DNA of 64,000 bases from Nostocales cyanobacterium LEGE 11386 (GTDB taxonomy: Bacteria > Cyanobacteriota > Cyanobacteriia > Cyanobacteriales > Nostocaceae), in assembly GCA_015207155.1 (NCBI GenBank), contig JADEXK010000014.1, positions 33,892-97,891 on the forward strand. The letters are read 5' to 3'. The translations under genes and the position numbers were made by a program. Below are positions 9,217 through 17,585 of the stretch, one piece after another. How positions within the stretch are numbered: the first letter of the stretch is position 1; every line of letters starts with the position of its first letter. A model generated the notes under the pieces. The model had not been told where the DNA came from, searched no databases, and was given only the letters and a program-made list of their open reading frames with translations.

Positions 9217-9316
9217 GTTAATCTATCAATTGACAAACAGTATAAACTTTAACTTTACACTACAGACTTCAGCCCTTTAAGCTGTTAGCTGACGGGCTGA
9301 GGACTGATGGCTAATT

Positions 9317-11458
9317 ATGAAGCGTCGGACTTTTGTACAACGGATTGGTTCAATACTCGCGGTGTTGGGTGTAACTGAAGTTGAGTGGTTGACTTTGAGC
9401 GATCGCTACTCTCAAGCTTTAGCACAACCTAGTGCGCGGAAATTGGCATTATTGATCGGCATTAATCAATACCAAAAAAGTCCCTCTTTGAGTGGTTGTC
9501 TTACCGATGTAGAGCTGCAAAAAGAACTGTTAATTCATCGGTTTGGCTTCCAAAGCTCAGATATCCTGACCTTAACTGACGAACAAGCTAGCAGGAAATC
9601 GATTGAGGCGGCTTTTGAGGAACACCTCGGTAAGCAAACTAAAGCTGATGATGTGGTGGTATTCCACTTTAGTGGCTATGGTACCCGGATTAAATCGGGA
9701 CAATTTATCGATACAGTACAAAATGCTTTAGTTCCATCTCATGAGCATCAAGATACACAAGATAAGAAAATAGTCAACTATATATTGGAAGAAACCGTAC
9801 AGCTATTGTTGCGATCGCTGCCCACAAACCAAGTTACAGCTGTATTGGATACCAGTTATTATGCACCGACAAAAGTCCAGCCAACAGCCTGGCGAATTCG
9901 TGCTCGCCATGAATTACCAGACGCACAGCTAGCAACAGCCGAACTTGAGTTTTTACAACAACTCAAAAGTCAAAACTCGGGACTCAATAGTGGTGTTGTG
10001 TTATCCGCTACTTCAGATCCCCAGCAATTGGCGATGGAAGCGCTCTTTTCTGGTTTTAGTGCGGGGTTATTTACCTATGCATTGACACAATACCTGTGGG
10101 AAACCACACCAGCAGCGACAATTCAATTTAGCCTCTCCCATGTGGGAAGTTCCATACACAAGCTGGGTAGCAAACAGCAACCAGGATTATTGAGTGAGCC
10201 AAAAACTCAACAGGGAGGATTAACTATTGAAAATCTCCTCCCAGAACCCACAGTTAGCGCCGAGGGAGCAATCAAAGCCATTGAAGACGAGGGTAAAACA
10301 ACTCATCTGTGGTTAGCAGGAATACCTCCACAAGTACTGGAATACTATGGAGTTAATTCCCGACTCACTTTATCAACTGGAGAACAGTTAATATTGCGAT
10401 CGCGTACTGGGTTAACAGCAAAAGCCCAAATCTCTAAAGTTAAAGGAGAAAGTTCCCTACAAGTAGGACAACTCTACCAAGAAGTAGTTCGGGTGCTACC
10501 CCGGAGTGTTAGTTTAACAGTTGCCCTGGATACGGGACTAGAAAGAATTGAGCGGGTAGATGCCACAAGTGCCTTTGCCTCAGTCAATCATATATCCACT
10601 GTCGTGGCAGGAGAACAACCAGCCGATTGTGTATTTGGTAAACTATTGGAAACTCCTAGTCGCTACGGTTTATTTACTCCAGGCGGCGAGCTAATTCCCA
10701 ACACAGCTGGAGAAGTTGGGGAAGCGGTAAAATTGGCAGTGCAGAGATTAGTGCCAAAATTACCAATACTATTAGCAGCAAAGTTATGGCGACTCACAGA
10801 AAATGAAGGTTCTTCCCGCTTACCCATCAAGGCAACCCTGGAGATCATCAACGGCTTGTCATCACGGGTAGTCATGCAACGCGAAACAACACGAACTCTG
10901 GATGCGGAAAAACGCCACGGCAAATCACTGCTAACAGTACTTAGTAATCCTACTGTGCCTATTGGTAGTCGGATGCAGTACAAATTACAAAATAAGAGCG
11001 ATCGCCCAGTATATTTAATGCTGCTAGGATTAAAAAATGATCGAACCGCGATCGCGTTTTATCCCTGGCAATCCCCCCAAGAATCGACCAGCATTGACTC
11101 TAAATCCTTGTTCCAACAAGTTGCGATCGCCCCAGGTCAGACTCTCACATTACCAAAAAATATTACTGCCTCTGAATGGGTGATTCCAGGGCCAGCTTAT
11201 GAATGTGAACACCAATTGATCCTCAGTACTGCCCCTTTCCGTGAAACCCTAGGACATTTAGAAACTTCTAAGTATCCCATCACAGACCAACGACCCTTTG
11301 GTGCATTATTAAATTCTTTAGAAATTGCCCAAGCACTTCTACAAGACTTGCATAATGCCAGTGCGGTCAAGTCAGACATCAATGGTATATCTGCTGACTC
11401 CTATGTATTAGATGTTAACAATTGGGCTAGTTTCAACTTTGATTTTCAAGTGGTGTAA
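9317..11458 (+). CDS. Pseudo-orthocaspase (catalytic dyad replaced) with Tat signal and DUF4384-like domain
   Basis: This protein has 713 residues. It begins MKRRTFVQRIGSILAVLG, which fits a twin-arginine export signal. A caspase-like p20 region follows (about residues 40-270), starting KLALLIGINQY. In active orthocaspases the His lies in SGHG and the Cys in a DSC motif. Here these read HFSGYG (Tyr121) and DTSYY (Ser180), so both catalytic residues are replaced and proteolysis is unlikely. Such Tyr/Ser variants are a known cyanobacterial class. Towards the C-terminus (about 540-620) lies a DUF4384-like beta domain with YKLQNKSDRPVYLMLLGL. It probably acts as a binding or scaffold protein outside the cytoplasm; its partners are unknown. 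It is a single gene, convergent with mtnP. Confidence 0.85.
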   Translation: MKRRTFVQRIGSILAVLGVTEVEWLTLSDRYSQALAQPSARKLALLIGINQYQKSPSLSGCLTDVELQKELLIHRFGFQSSDILTLTDEQASRKSIEAAFEEHLGKQTKADDVVVFHFSGYGTRIKSGQFIDTVQNALVPSHEHQDTQDKKIVNYILEETVQLLLRSLPTNQVTAVLDTSYYAPTKVQPTAWRIRARHELPDAQLATAELEFLQQLKSQNSGLNSGVVLSATSDPQQLAMEALFSGFSAGLFTYALTQYLWETTPAATIQFSLSHVGSSIHKLGSKQQPGLLSEPKTQQGGLTIENLLPEPTVSAEGAIKAIEDEGKTTHLWLAGIPPQVLEYYGVNSRLTLSTGEQLILRSRTGLTAKAQISKVKGESSLQVGQLYQEVVRVLPRSVSLTVALDTGLERIERVDATSAFASVNHISTVVAGEQPADCVFGKLLETPSRYGLFTPGGELIPNTAGEVGEAVKLAVQRLVPKLPILLAAKLWRLTENEGSSRLPIKATLEIINGLSSRVVMQRETTRTLDAEKRHGKSLLTVLSNPTVPIGSRMQYKLQNKSDRPVYLMLLGLKNDRTAIAFYPWQSPQESTSIDSKSLFQQVAIAPGQTLTLPKNITASEWVIPGPAYECEHQLILSTAPFRETLGHLETSKYPITDQRPFGALLNSLEIAQALLQDLHNASAVKSDINGISADSYVLDVNNWASFNFDFQVV

Positions 11459-11466
11459 ACCCGTAC

Positions 11467-11519
11467 AGATACCCGACTTCTTGAAGAGATACCCGACTTC
11501 TTCAAGAAGTCGGGTATCT
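11467..11519. terminator. Repeated palindrome between two convergent genes
   Basis: A perfect palindrome with 16-base arms and a 1-base centre occupies 11487-11519, preceded by a partial direct copy at 11467-11486. It sits exactly between the stops of the caspase-like gene and mtnP, so it may end transcription from both sides. The sequence type (ACCCGACTTCTT) is a dispersed Nostoc repeat. Confidence 0.7.
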
Positions 11520-11524
11520 GAGTA

Positions 11525-12397
11525 CTATAAATACTTTTGCAACAACAAACCCAACTTTTCTTTCGTCGCCGTTGGTGCTTGCTGCAAATTCGTCAAAATC
11601 GCATACTTTAAAGCCGAATGTGCGTCACTAGTTGGCGGATTTTCACTCAAACGTCGCACAGTTTCTTGAATTACCTTTTGAGCATTAACTGCATTGCGTT
11701 GCAAATTACCAATTACCATCTCTACCGTCACACTATCGTGATCCGGATGCCAGCAATCGTAATCTGTCACCAGCGCTAAAGTTGCATAGGCAATTTCTGC
11801 TTCCCTAGCCAACTTGGCCTCTGGTAAATTCGTCATGCCAATTACTGTTGCACCCCAACTGCGGTAAAGATTTGATTCCGCCTTAGTGGAAAACGCCGGG
11901 CCTTCCATGCACACATAAGTACCACCACGATGCAGAGTCACATCTGGTAAATCCAAAGAGGCGATCGCATCCGCCAACACCCCAGCCAAATTTTGACAAA
12001 TCGGATCACCAAAGGCAATGTGAGCTACAATTCCTTCGCCAAAAAACGTTGAAATCCGATTTTTTGTCCTGTCAATAAATTGATCTGGTACTACCATGTC
12101 TAGCGGTTTCGCTTCTGCTTTTAAGGAACCAACCGCACTAGCTGAAATTAAATACTCTACACCCAGTTGCTTCATTGCATAGATATTGGCGCGAAACGGC
12201 AACTCAGAAGGCAGTAGAGTATGATTGCGTCCATGACGTGCCAAAAAGGCTACCTGTGTTCCTGCCAATGTCCCCAAAATTAAAGCATCAGAAGGCGAAC
12301 CAAAAGGCGTTTGAATTTGTACCTCTTCCACGTCCTTGAGGTCTGCCATTTTGTATAGACCACTACCACCAATAATTCCAATACTAGCTTTAGTCAT
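11525..12397 (-). CDS. mtnP: S-methyl-5'-thioadenosine phosphorylase
   Basis: This enzyme cleaves methylthioadenosine with phosphate to adenine and 5-methylthioribose 1-phosphate in methionine salvage. It has 290 residues. The N-terminus [10 protein letters not shown] carries the phosphate-binding Gly-rich loop of the PNP/MTAP superfamily. [24 protein letters not shown] (residues about 53-75) and the segment [15 protein letters not shown] near residue 165 (purine and ribose site) are typical of MtnP. DYDCWHPD near residue 212 is the usual Asp-containing base-recognition segment. It is transcribed alone, convergent with the caspase-like gene, and its promoter should lie in the long AT-rich gap before the methyltransferase. 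Confidence 0.93.
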   Translation of the reverse strand: MTKASIGIIGGSGLYKMADLKDVEEVQIQTPFGSPSDALILGTLAGTQVAFLARHGRNHTLLPSELPFRANIYAMKQLGVEYLISASAVGSLKAEAKPLDMVVPDQFIDRTKNRISTFFGEGIVAHIAFGDPICQNLAGVLADAIASLDLPDVTLHRGGTYVCMEGPAFSTKAESNLYRSWGATVIGMTNLPEAKLAREAEIAYATLALVTDYDCWHPDHDSVTVEMVIGNLQRNAVNAQKVIQETVRRLSENPPTSDAHSALKYAILTNLQQAPTATKEKLGLLLQKYL

Positions 12398-12833
12398 TAT
12401 CCTTAACCTGTTACTTGCTGAGTTGCCCAGTTATTTTACCGAAAAGGGGACTAATACCGTTGTACGAAAGTCAAAAGACTGATATTTTTTATCAGTTACT
12501 TACTCATACTCGCGCAGCAACAGTGTTCGCTGGTTGAATATGAGTGATTGATTATTACTTATTTATTGGTGGAAATTGCGGTGATCAAATTTGTATAAAA
12601 AAGCTTGATTTACACATCTGATAAATCTATTTTTTATACTTAGATAATCTTCAAAATGCATATTCTTAAAAAATATCAAAAACTTCTAAAAATAAATCAT
12701 ACATTTTTGCTTAAGCTATGATAAAACGATTTTCAAGTATATAAAGAATTTGCGAACTTATTTAAAAATTATGTTAATAACACTCAAGTAATCATATATT
12801 TAAAATTAGCTTTCTCAAAAGTACAGTTTAAAC
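12398..12833. other. Divergent intergenic region, AT-rich
   Basis: This 436-base gap separates divergently transcribed mtnP and the methyltransferase gene and should hold both promoters. There is an inverted repeat of ACTCATA/TATGAGT around 12505-12545. I see no gene or RNA in it. Confidence 0.4.
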
Positions 12834-13730
12834 ATGCTCAGTATAAATTCCAAACTTTTAGCTCTGCGTCAATTTATTGCTAAGGATGCTAATGTGGATT
12901 GGCAAACTGGAAGTATTCCTATTTGCCAAATGAGCAATTTCACTCCAGCAATGGAAGCAAACCAATATTATTACGATCATCCTGAATGGGCAAAAGGCTA
13001 CTTTAAAGCCTGTCATCGGGATCAAGTATTTCAAGAACGCTGGCAGTCAGCAATAGATTGTTGGGATGATAAAATTGTCGTTGATATTGGTTGTGGCCCT
13101 GGTAATTTGTTTGCAACATTGGGTGGTTCACCAAGACTGATGATTGGTGTAGATATATCCCATACATCTTTAGAAATGGCGCAAACTGTCGGCTATACAC
13201 CTATCTTGGCAGATGCCCAAAATTTACCATTTATTGACTCTTTTGCCGATATCGTTGTTGTCAACGCTACATTACACCATTGCGACGATATGACTAAAAC
13301 TTTGCTTCAAGCTGCACGTCTAGTTCGTCCTGGCGGATTGTTAATTACTGATCATGATCCGCAGCAAACTGCTTGGAACTGGAAAGGTTTGGGTATGCTT
13401 TTGTATAAAATACGAGTACCAATTTATCGATTATTGAGCGGTGGTAATTTCATGTCGCCAGAAGAACATAATGCTATGCTCGCAACTGAAACTTACCACA
13501 AACCTGGTCATGGTTTAACGCCACAGTTTTATTACCAAGTTTTAGAAGCTAGGGGTTTTACAGTAAAAGTTTATCCCCACAATCACACCCTGGGAGCGGA
13601 AGTTTTACAGGGAAATTATGGTCGCTCAGTGAGCAAATATCGCCTAAGTCAATGGTTATCTGGGATTAATTCTGATTTACCAGAGGCGGCGTTATCTTTG
13701 ATGTGTATTGCGAAACGCAATCTAAGATAA
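12834..13730 (+). CDS. Class I SAM-dependent methyltransferase
   Basis: This 298-residue soluble enzyme has a UbiE-like (Methyltransf_11) core. Motif I is VVDIGCGPGN near residues 82-91, the acidic end of strand beta-2 is in IGVDIS near 106, motif II is ADIVVVNATLHH near 140 and the post-motif is RPGGLLITDHD near 166. The substrate is unknown. Family members at this length methylate lipids, quinones or small molecules. An in-frame ATG at 12930 (MSNFTPAM) is an alternative start that would remove 32 weakly conserved residues. The gene stands alone, with the minus-strand aspartyl-protease pair downstream. Confidence 0.85.
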   Translation: MLSINSKLLALRQFIAKDANVDWQTGSIPICQMSNFTPAMEANQYYYDHPEWAKGYFKACHRDQVFQERWQSAIDCWDDKIVVDIGCGPGNLFATLGGSPRLMIGVDISHTSLEMAQTVGYTPILADAQNLPFIDSFADIVVVNATLHHCDDMTKTLLQAARLVRPGGLLITDHDPQQTAWNWKGLGMLLYKIRVPIYRLLSGGNFMSPEEHNAMLATETYHKPGHGLTPQFYYQVLEARGFTVKVYPHNHTLGAEVLQGNYGRSVSKYRLSQWLSGINSDLPEAALSLMCIAKRNLR

Positions 13731-13886
13731 TCGCGATCGCCCTAATTATGCTCGAAGCTAGGAGTTTATTTGACAGGCGATCGCCTCTAGCGCTGTGCGC
13801 AATCGCTCACCGGGAGTTTACAAGTTTTTCTTGAAGCTCTTGCAAATACAGCCGAAAACGCTTCACCAAAGGTTGACATATCAATT

Positions 13887-14270
13887 TCAGACCCATGATA
13901 TATGCCCATTATCAAAGTTAATCGTCAAAGTCAGTCCTCGGAAGAAGTCAAGACCCAAAAGACCATCAACACCCGCACTCGGTGGTAATGTGTGACCCAA
14001 TACTGCAAAATCCGTGCGTTCTTGACCCAGTGCTGCAATTTTCTGCAACTTGATCTGAGGAGCAAATTCAACGCTACTACCCGTTGTCACTTGAACTCGA
14101 TTCGGAACTAAAGCTGGATCGTAACCGATGGCAACCAACATTGCTATGTTGATCACAGTGTAAGTCGCACCTGTATCTAGGGCTAATCTCAACACGTTAC
14201 TACCAGAAGCACCAAATAACTCTGCACGAACAACAACTAACCCACGTCTAGGATTGAACGAGAAATTCAT
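13887..14270 (-). CDS. Retropepsin-like aspartyl protease family protein
   Basis: This small protein of 127 residues carries the aspartic-protease signature LALDTGATYTVI with Asp32-Thr-Gly34. Near the C-terminus it has GVDGLLGLDFFRG, the usual hydrophobic-Gly flap and closing element of single-domain retroviral-type proteases. Such proteins act as homodimers in which each chain gives one Asp. No signal peptide is visible, so it probably acts in the cytoplasm. Its start codon overlaps the stop of the upstream 75-residue gene by four bases (ATGA), so the two are translationally coupled. The substrate is unknown and the small partner is an obvious candidate. Confidence 0.8.
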   Translation of the reverse strand: MNFSFNPRRGLVVVRAELFGASGSNVLRLALDTGATYTVINIAMLVAIGYDPALVPNRVQVTTGSSVEFAPQIKLQKIAALGQERTDFAVLGHTLPPSAGVDGLLGLDFFRGLTLTINFDNGHISWV

Positions 14271-14494
14271 AGCGCGATCGCTGTATTTTCAGGGATCTGA
14301 CCAGTGTAAAGCATTGCAAATCTTTTGGGACGTAATTCTACAGCTTTCCGATAAACCTCATCTCGATCCTTACTGTGCCACAGTACCTTTCCGCTTTGAA
14401 TATCTAAAGCTTCATTAGTTTGTGGGTCTTCCACTAGTATCCATTCTGATTCAAACTGCTCTTCTATCTGAGCAATGGTCATTATTTTTTCCAT
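14267..14494 (-). CDS. Small protein coupled to the aspartyl protease
   Basis: This 75-residue acidic protein (MEKIMTIAQIEEQF...) has no recognised domain, signal peptide or membrane segment. The central part ESEWILVEDPQTNEAL followed by GKVLWHSKDRDEVYRKA resembles short cyanobacterial proteins that precede retropepsin-like genes; this is memory-based and unverified. I start it at the ATG at 14494 because AAAAGGTG lies a suitable distance upstream. The longer frame from GTG at 14503 would overlap that ribosome-binding site. The four-base overlap with the protease gene suggests a stoichiometric pair, for example inhibitor, adaptor or antitoxin-like partner; which of these is inference. Confidence 0.7.
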   Translation of the reverse strand: MEKIMTIAQIEEQFESEWILVEDPQTNEALDIQSGKVLWHSKDRDEVYRKAVELRPKRFAMLYTGQIPENTAIAL

Positions 14495-14690
14495 AACAGT
14501 CACCTTTTGTGAAACTTATGTAGTTTCACCTCTAATTTTACTGTTAACCAAGGGTAGATATTACTGAAAAGCCGTGTTATCAAACGTGACTCGCATACTT
14601 TGTCTTTCGTTGGACAATTCTAGAGGAGCGATTGCACTGTATAGAAGATAGTATGGGCAAGTTGAGAAAGTCTTGATCAAGAGCCATTAC

Positions 14691-15254
14691 CTATGTTCTT
14701 CCGATCAAATGATTGAACTGAAGGTAATGTGGAGAGCTAATTTTTAACATCCGATCTGGACGATCATGATTGCCTTTTGGGCGATCAATGCGTGTTTTTT
14801 GTTTAGAAATGCTAATTTCCCTAATGCTGACGAAACGATACACATAATCACTGAGAAAATTTTGATGCTCCCAAAATGACTGACCAATTTCCCGACAATA
14901 AGCAACGAAACACTGCGCTCCTTTCAGTTGCTGAATGATTTCTGTTTCTGTTCCTCCTTTCCCGCCCTTCATCTCAATACAGAGGATAACTTTTTTGTTC
15001 TCAGTATCAGCAATAATGACAAAATCCGCACGCTTGCATTCACCAAACTTTCCTTTAAATACTGTCTTTGGTGAGTTAAAAGCATCTGCCTTAATTACAA
15101 TGACTTCATTATCATCAGGCATTCCATTAATAGTTACGGAATAGTTAGCGGGCGGAGGCTCTGTGAGTGTGACCTGCTTTTTGCTGTGGCGATTTTCCAA
15201 TGGTATTGTAGCGGTTTCCTTGATCATCTCTTTGAGGATGGCAATATCAGACAT
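14691..15254 (-). CDS. Putative PD-(D/E)XK nuclease-like partner of the AAA ATPase
   Basis: This 187-residue protein matches no named family that I know. A region reading RADFVIIADTENKKVILCIEMKGGK places Asp77 on one strand and Glu94-Met-Lys96 at the end of the next. This is the D...(E/D)xK pattern of PD-(D/E)XK nucleases, with Gln109 in the following helix as is common. The N-terminal part has a beta-rich region (residues 38-68) and the C-terminus is basic. Its ATG shares one base with the stop codon of the upstream ATPase (TAATG), so the two products are almost certainly made together. I infer a two-component effector, with the ATPase as sensor or motor and this protein as nuclease. RloB-like or DUF4276-like proteins also follow such ATPases and should be excluded. 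Confidence 0.6.
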   Translation of the reverse strand: MSDIAILKEMIKETATIPLENRHSKKQVTLTEPPPANYSVTINGMPDDNEVIVIKADAFNSPKTVFKGKFGECKRADFVIIADTENKKVILCIEMKGGKGGTETEIIQQLKGAQCFVAYCREIGQSFWEHQNFLSDYVYRFVSIREISISKQKTRIDRPKGNHDRPDRMLKISSPHYLQFNHLIGRT

Positions 15255-16642
15255 TACTCTTCACCCCAGACGATCGCTTCCTGAATCCGGTTCATCGTTT
15301 CAATAGTTTTATCAAAGCTGCGAGCTTCTATACCCAATTCTGGGTCGATGTCTGCTAGTGTCAGGGTCTGGCATTTAGTTTTTTTTGTCTTGCCCTCTAA
15401 TATTATTGATGCTTCTTCTGCAATATAGACTTTGATTTTTTCAGAAGATATCAGTTCCTCTGGCTGATAACCTTCTTCTTCAGCAATTCGCTGGAGATGA
15501 GGTTTATCGTGGTTGAGCATGATTAACGTATTCAGTTCTTTAATGATGTAATCACTGTGGGTGGTGATGAAAACCTTAATACCCAGGTTAACCAGTCGAG
15601 CAAATAGGCGTGCGACACGACGCTGGTTTTCGGGATGCAGATTCAGTTCTGGTTCATCCACCATCAATAAATCACCAACCTGGGCTTCGTGTCTTAAATA
15701 AAAGCCGATGTCTATTAGAGAACGCACCGCACTAGAACTTTCACCCATAGAAAGCTTGACACGTTTACCATTCTTCGGTACAAAATAAAGCTCATCGTTA
15801 CGGGTAACTGTATACTCACCGCCGATAATGTCAGCAAAATATGCCAACACATCAGGATGATTTTCGGCAACAAAACTACTTTTTTTGACAATACTTTCAA
15901 GTTGCCGAATAAAGTCTACATTTGTCTTTATGGGCAGGGCATAATCATCATAATCTTTAAATAAAAGCTCCCTTGGATCGATATTTTTGTCAGCCTGACC
16001 CATTTCTTCCAACAGACGATTACGGGCAAAGTTCAACTCTTTGCGAAAAATGGCAGCGCCGGTTCGTTCTGCACTGGCAATAAAAGGGTTAGGAAACATC
16101 TGCGCAAAAATGATGTCTTTGAGAGCATCAGCAATGATGCGTTCAAGGACGTCGGTGGGGATTGTTACCTTTTCTTTCTCAACAAGTAAAGTTACAACTA
16201 ATTCTGTGCTGTTTTCGTTTTTGGTGATGGAAAAAAGCTCTGCATTGGCGGCTCTCATTTTTAAATCAAATTTGCCGGCCAAACTAATATTTTGGATGCC
16301 CAGACTTACCTGAAAGTCTGTTGTTTTAAATCGTTCTGCTTGTGCTGCAAAAATCTTTGGTAATTGTTGGGTATAAGCTTGACAACCCTGAGCAATAATA
16401 TGTTCAGACTGTTTGACATATTCTTGTACATCAAGACGAACTACGCCATTCGCCAAAAGTTGCCCGATTTTATCGCTACTGATTTGAATCGAAAACATTC
16501 GCCGCCAAGTATACAAAAAGCCAAACAACGCATAAGTAGCGTAGGTCTTGCCTGTATTATTACAGCCACAAAGGATTGTCAGATCGCCAAGTGTGAATTC
16601 GGCTTGCTTTAAAGCACCAAGATTTTTGACTTTAATTTTCAT
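15254..16642 (-). CDS. OLD/AAA_21-type ABC ATPase of a two-gene, defence-like unit
   Basis: This is a 462-residue SMC/RecF-like ATPase without membrane segments. Walker A is GCNNTGKT at residues 26-33. An ABC-signature-like SMGESSSAVRSL lies near residue 300. Walker B LLMVDEPELNLHPENQ is near 325-335 and the switch His is in TTHSDY near 360. The central insertion (about 60-290) is helical. A C-terminal extension after residue 385 contains many acidic residues; no TOPRIM motif is evident, unlike full OLD nucleases. Stand-alone ATPases of this group are found in anti-phage systems (Septu, AbiL and PARIS-type pairs), where a second gene carries the effector. Here the second gene is the ExK-containing 187-residue protein, joined by a one-base overlap. 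The composition is not obviously foreign. Confidence 0.8.
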   Translation of the reverse strand: MKIKVKNLGALKQAEFTLGDLTILCGCNNTGKTYATYALFGFLYTWRRMFSIQISSDKIGQLLANGVVRLDVQEYVKQSEHIIAQGCQAYTQQLPKIFAAQAERFKTTDFQVSLGIQNISLAGKFDLKMRAANAELFSITKNENSTELVVTLLVEKEKVTIPTDVLERIIADALKDIIFAQMFPNPFIASAERTGAAIFRKELNFARNRLLEEMGQADKNIDPRELLFKDYDDYALPIKTNVDFIRQLESIVKKSSFVAENHPDVLAYFADIIGGEYTVTRNDELYFVPKNGKRVKLSMGESSSAVRSLIDIGFYLRHEAQVGDLLMVDEPELNLHPENQRRVARLFARLVNLGIKVFITTHSDYIIKELNTLIMLNHDKPHLQRIAEEEGYQPEELISSEKIKVYIAEEASIILEGKTKKTKCQTLTLADIDPELGIEARSFDKTIETMNRIQEAIVWGEE

Positions 16643-16887
16643 TGCCGTATTCCTTTAGCAATTATCCCCTACTATTACTCTCTAACTATGCTGTTATTTG
16701 CGCGATCACTCAAAAAAACCTTTCCCACTATCAGCTACTTGGGTGTCACACCTTAGCATTAACCTCTCAATCATATCTCCACTGGAATTTAGAGGTTTAC
16801 AATTGCTCCAACAATGTTTATTGCTTAACTAACTAAGTCCGCATGCGCGGACTTACAAAAGGTAAAGTACTATAGCGATCGCCCGCC

Positions 16888-17517
16888 TCATCGCTTCCTA
16901 CCTACCTGAAAAATCTGCTCGGCTGTCAGATTTAAATTTGGGAATGTGGGTGATTGAATGAGTGAGCCTTGCTGAAACTGACTGACTTGATACTCACCTT
17001 CAATTAACTCGTAAACAGAGACAGTCGGCTGTTTGGGGTTACCGATTAGCGCTCGACCGCCTAAGGCGGCGTAATCTACAATCCAGTATTCGGGGATGCT
17101 CATCTCCTCATAGTCAGCCAGTTTTTTGTGATAATCATCACGCCAATTAGTGCTGACCACTTCAACAATTAACTTCACGCTGGTAGCATTCTCAATGATT
17201 GACTCACGCTCCCAACGAGGTTCGCTACCTAAAGCTTGCTGATCTAAAACAATGATATCCGGCTCATAGCCAGATTTTTCATTGCTGGTCTTGACAATCG
17301 ATTCTCTGGGAATTGTCCAAATACCACGCTTATTCATCTGGATGATGGTTAGGAGCAATTCTTCTATCAGGAAACCAGTCACAGTGGAATGCTTTCCCGT
17401 CGGTTTTGGCATTTCGACAATCACTCCATCATGCAGTTCATAGCGTACCTCTGAGTTTTCTGGTAGCCACTCGATAAATTCATCAAAAGTTACTTGTTTG
17501 GTTAAGACTTGAGCCAT
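16888..17517 (-). CDS. Uma2 family protein (DUF820, PD-(D/E)XK fold)
   Basis: This 209-residue protein belongs to the very large cyanobacterial Uma2/DUF820 family, which has a restriction-endonuclease-like fold but no established role. Family features present are the N-terminal TFDEFIEWLPENSEVRYELHDG, the acidic site residue in YEPDIIVL (near residue 92), LIVEVVS with its conserved Glu near residue 117, and DYEEMSIPEYWIVD near 140. The protein is cytoplasmic and single-domain. It lies upstream of the ATPase/nuclease pair on the same strand but is separated by 245 bases without coupling, so linkage to that unit is doubtful. At least four other Uma2 genes occur in this window. Confidence 0.85.
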   Translation of the reverse strand: MAQVLTKQVTFDEFIEWLPENSEVRYELHDGVIVEMPKPTGKHSTVTGFLIEELLLTIIQMNKRGIWTIPRESIVKTSNEKSGYEPDIIVLDQQALGSEPRWERESIIENATSVKLIVEVVSTNWRDDYHKKLADYEEMSIPEYWIVDYAALGGRALIGNPKQPTVSVYELIEGEYQVSQFQQGSLIQSPTFPNLNLTAEQIFQVGRKR

Positions 17518-17585
17518 AAATTTACACTCGTGCGCTGTAAATTTTTTTTAATTCAAGATTTATCATGCTTATTCCTGATCATTAT

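Noticed and set aside
16642..16887. Gene between the ATPase and the Uma2 gene
   Set aside because: The plus-strand frame at 16642-16836 has no recognisable feature and lies across the ATPase promoter region.
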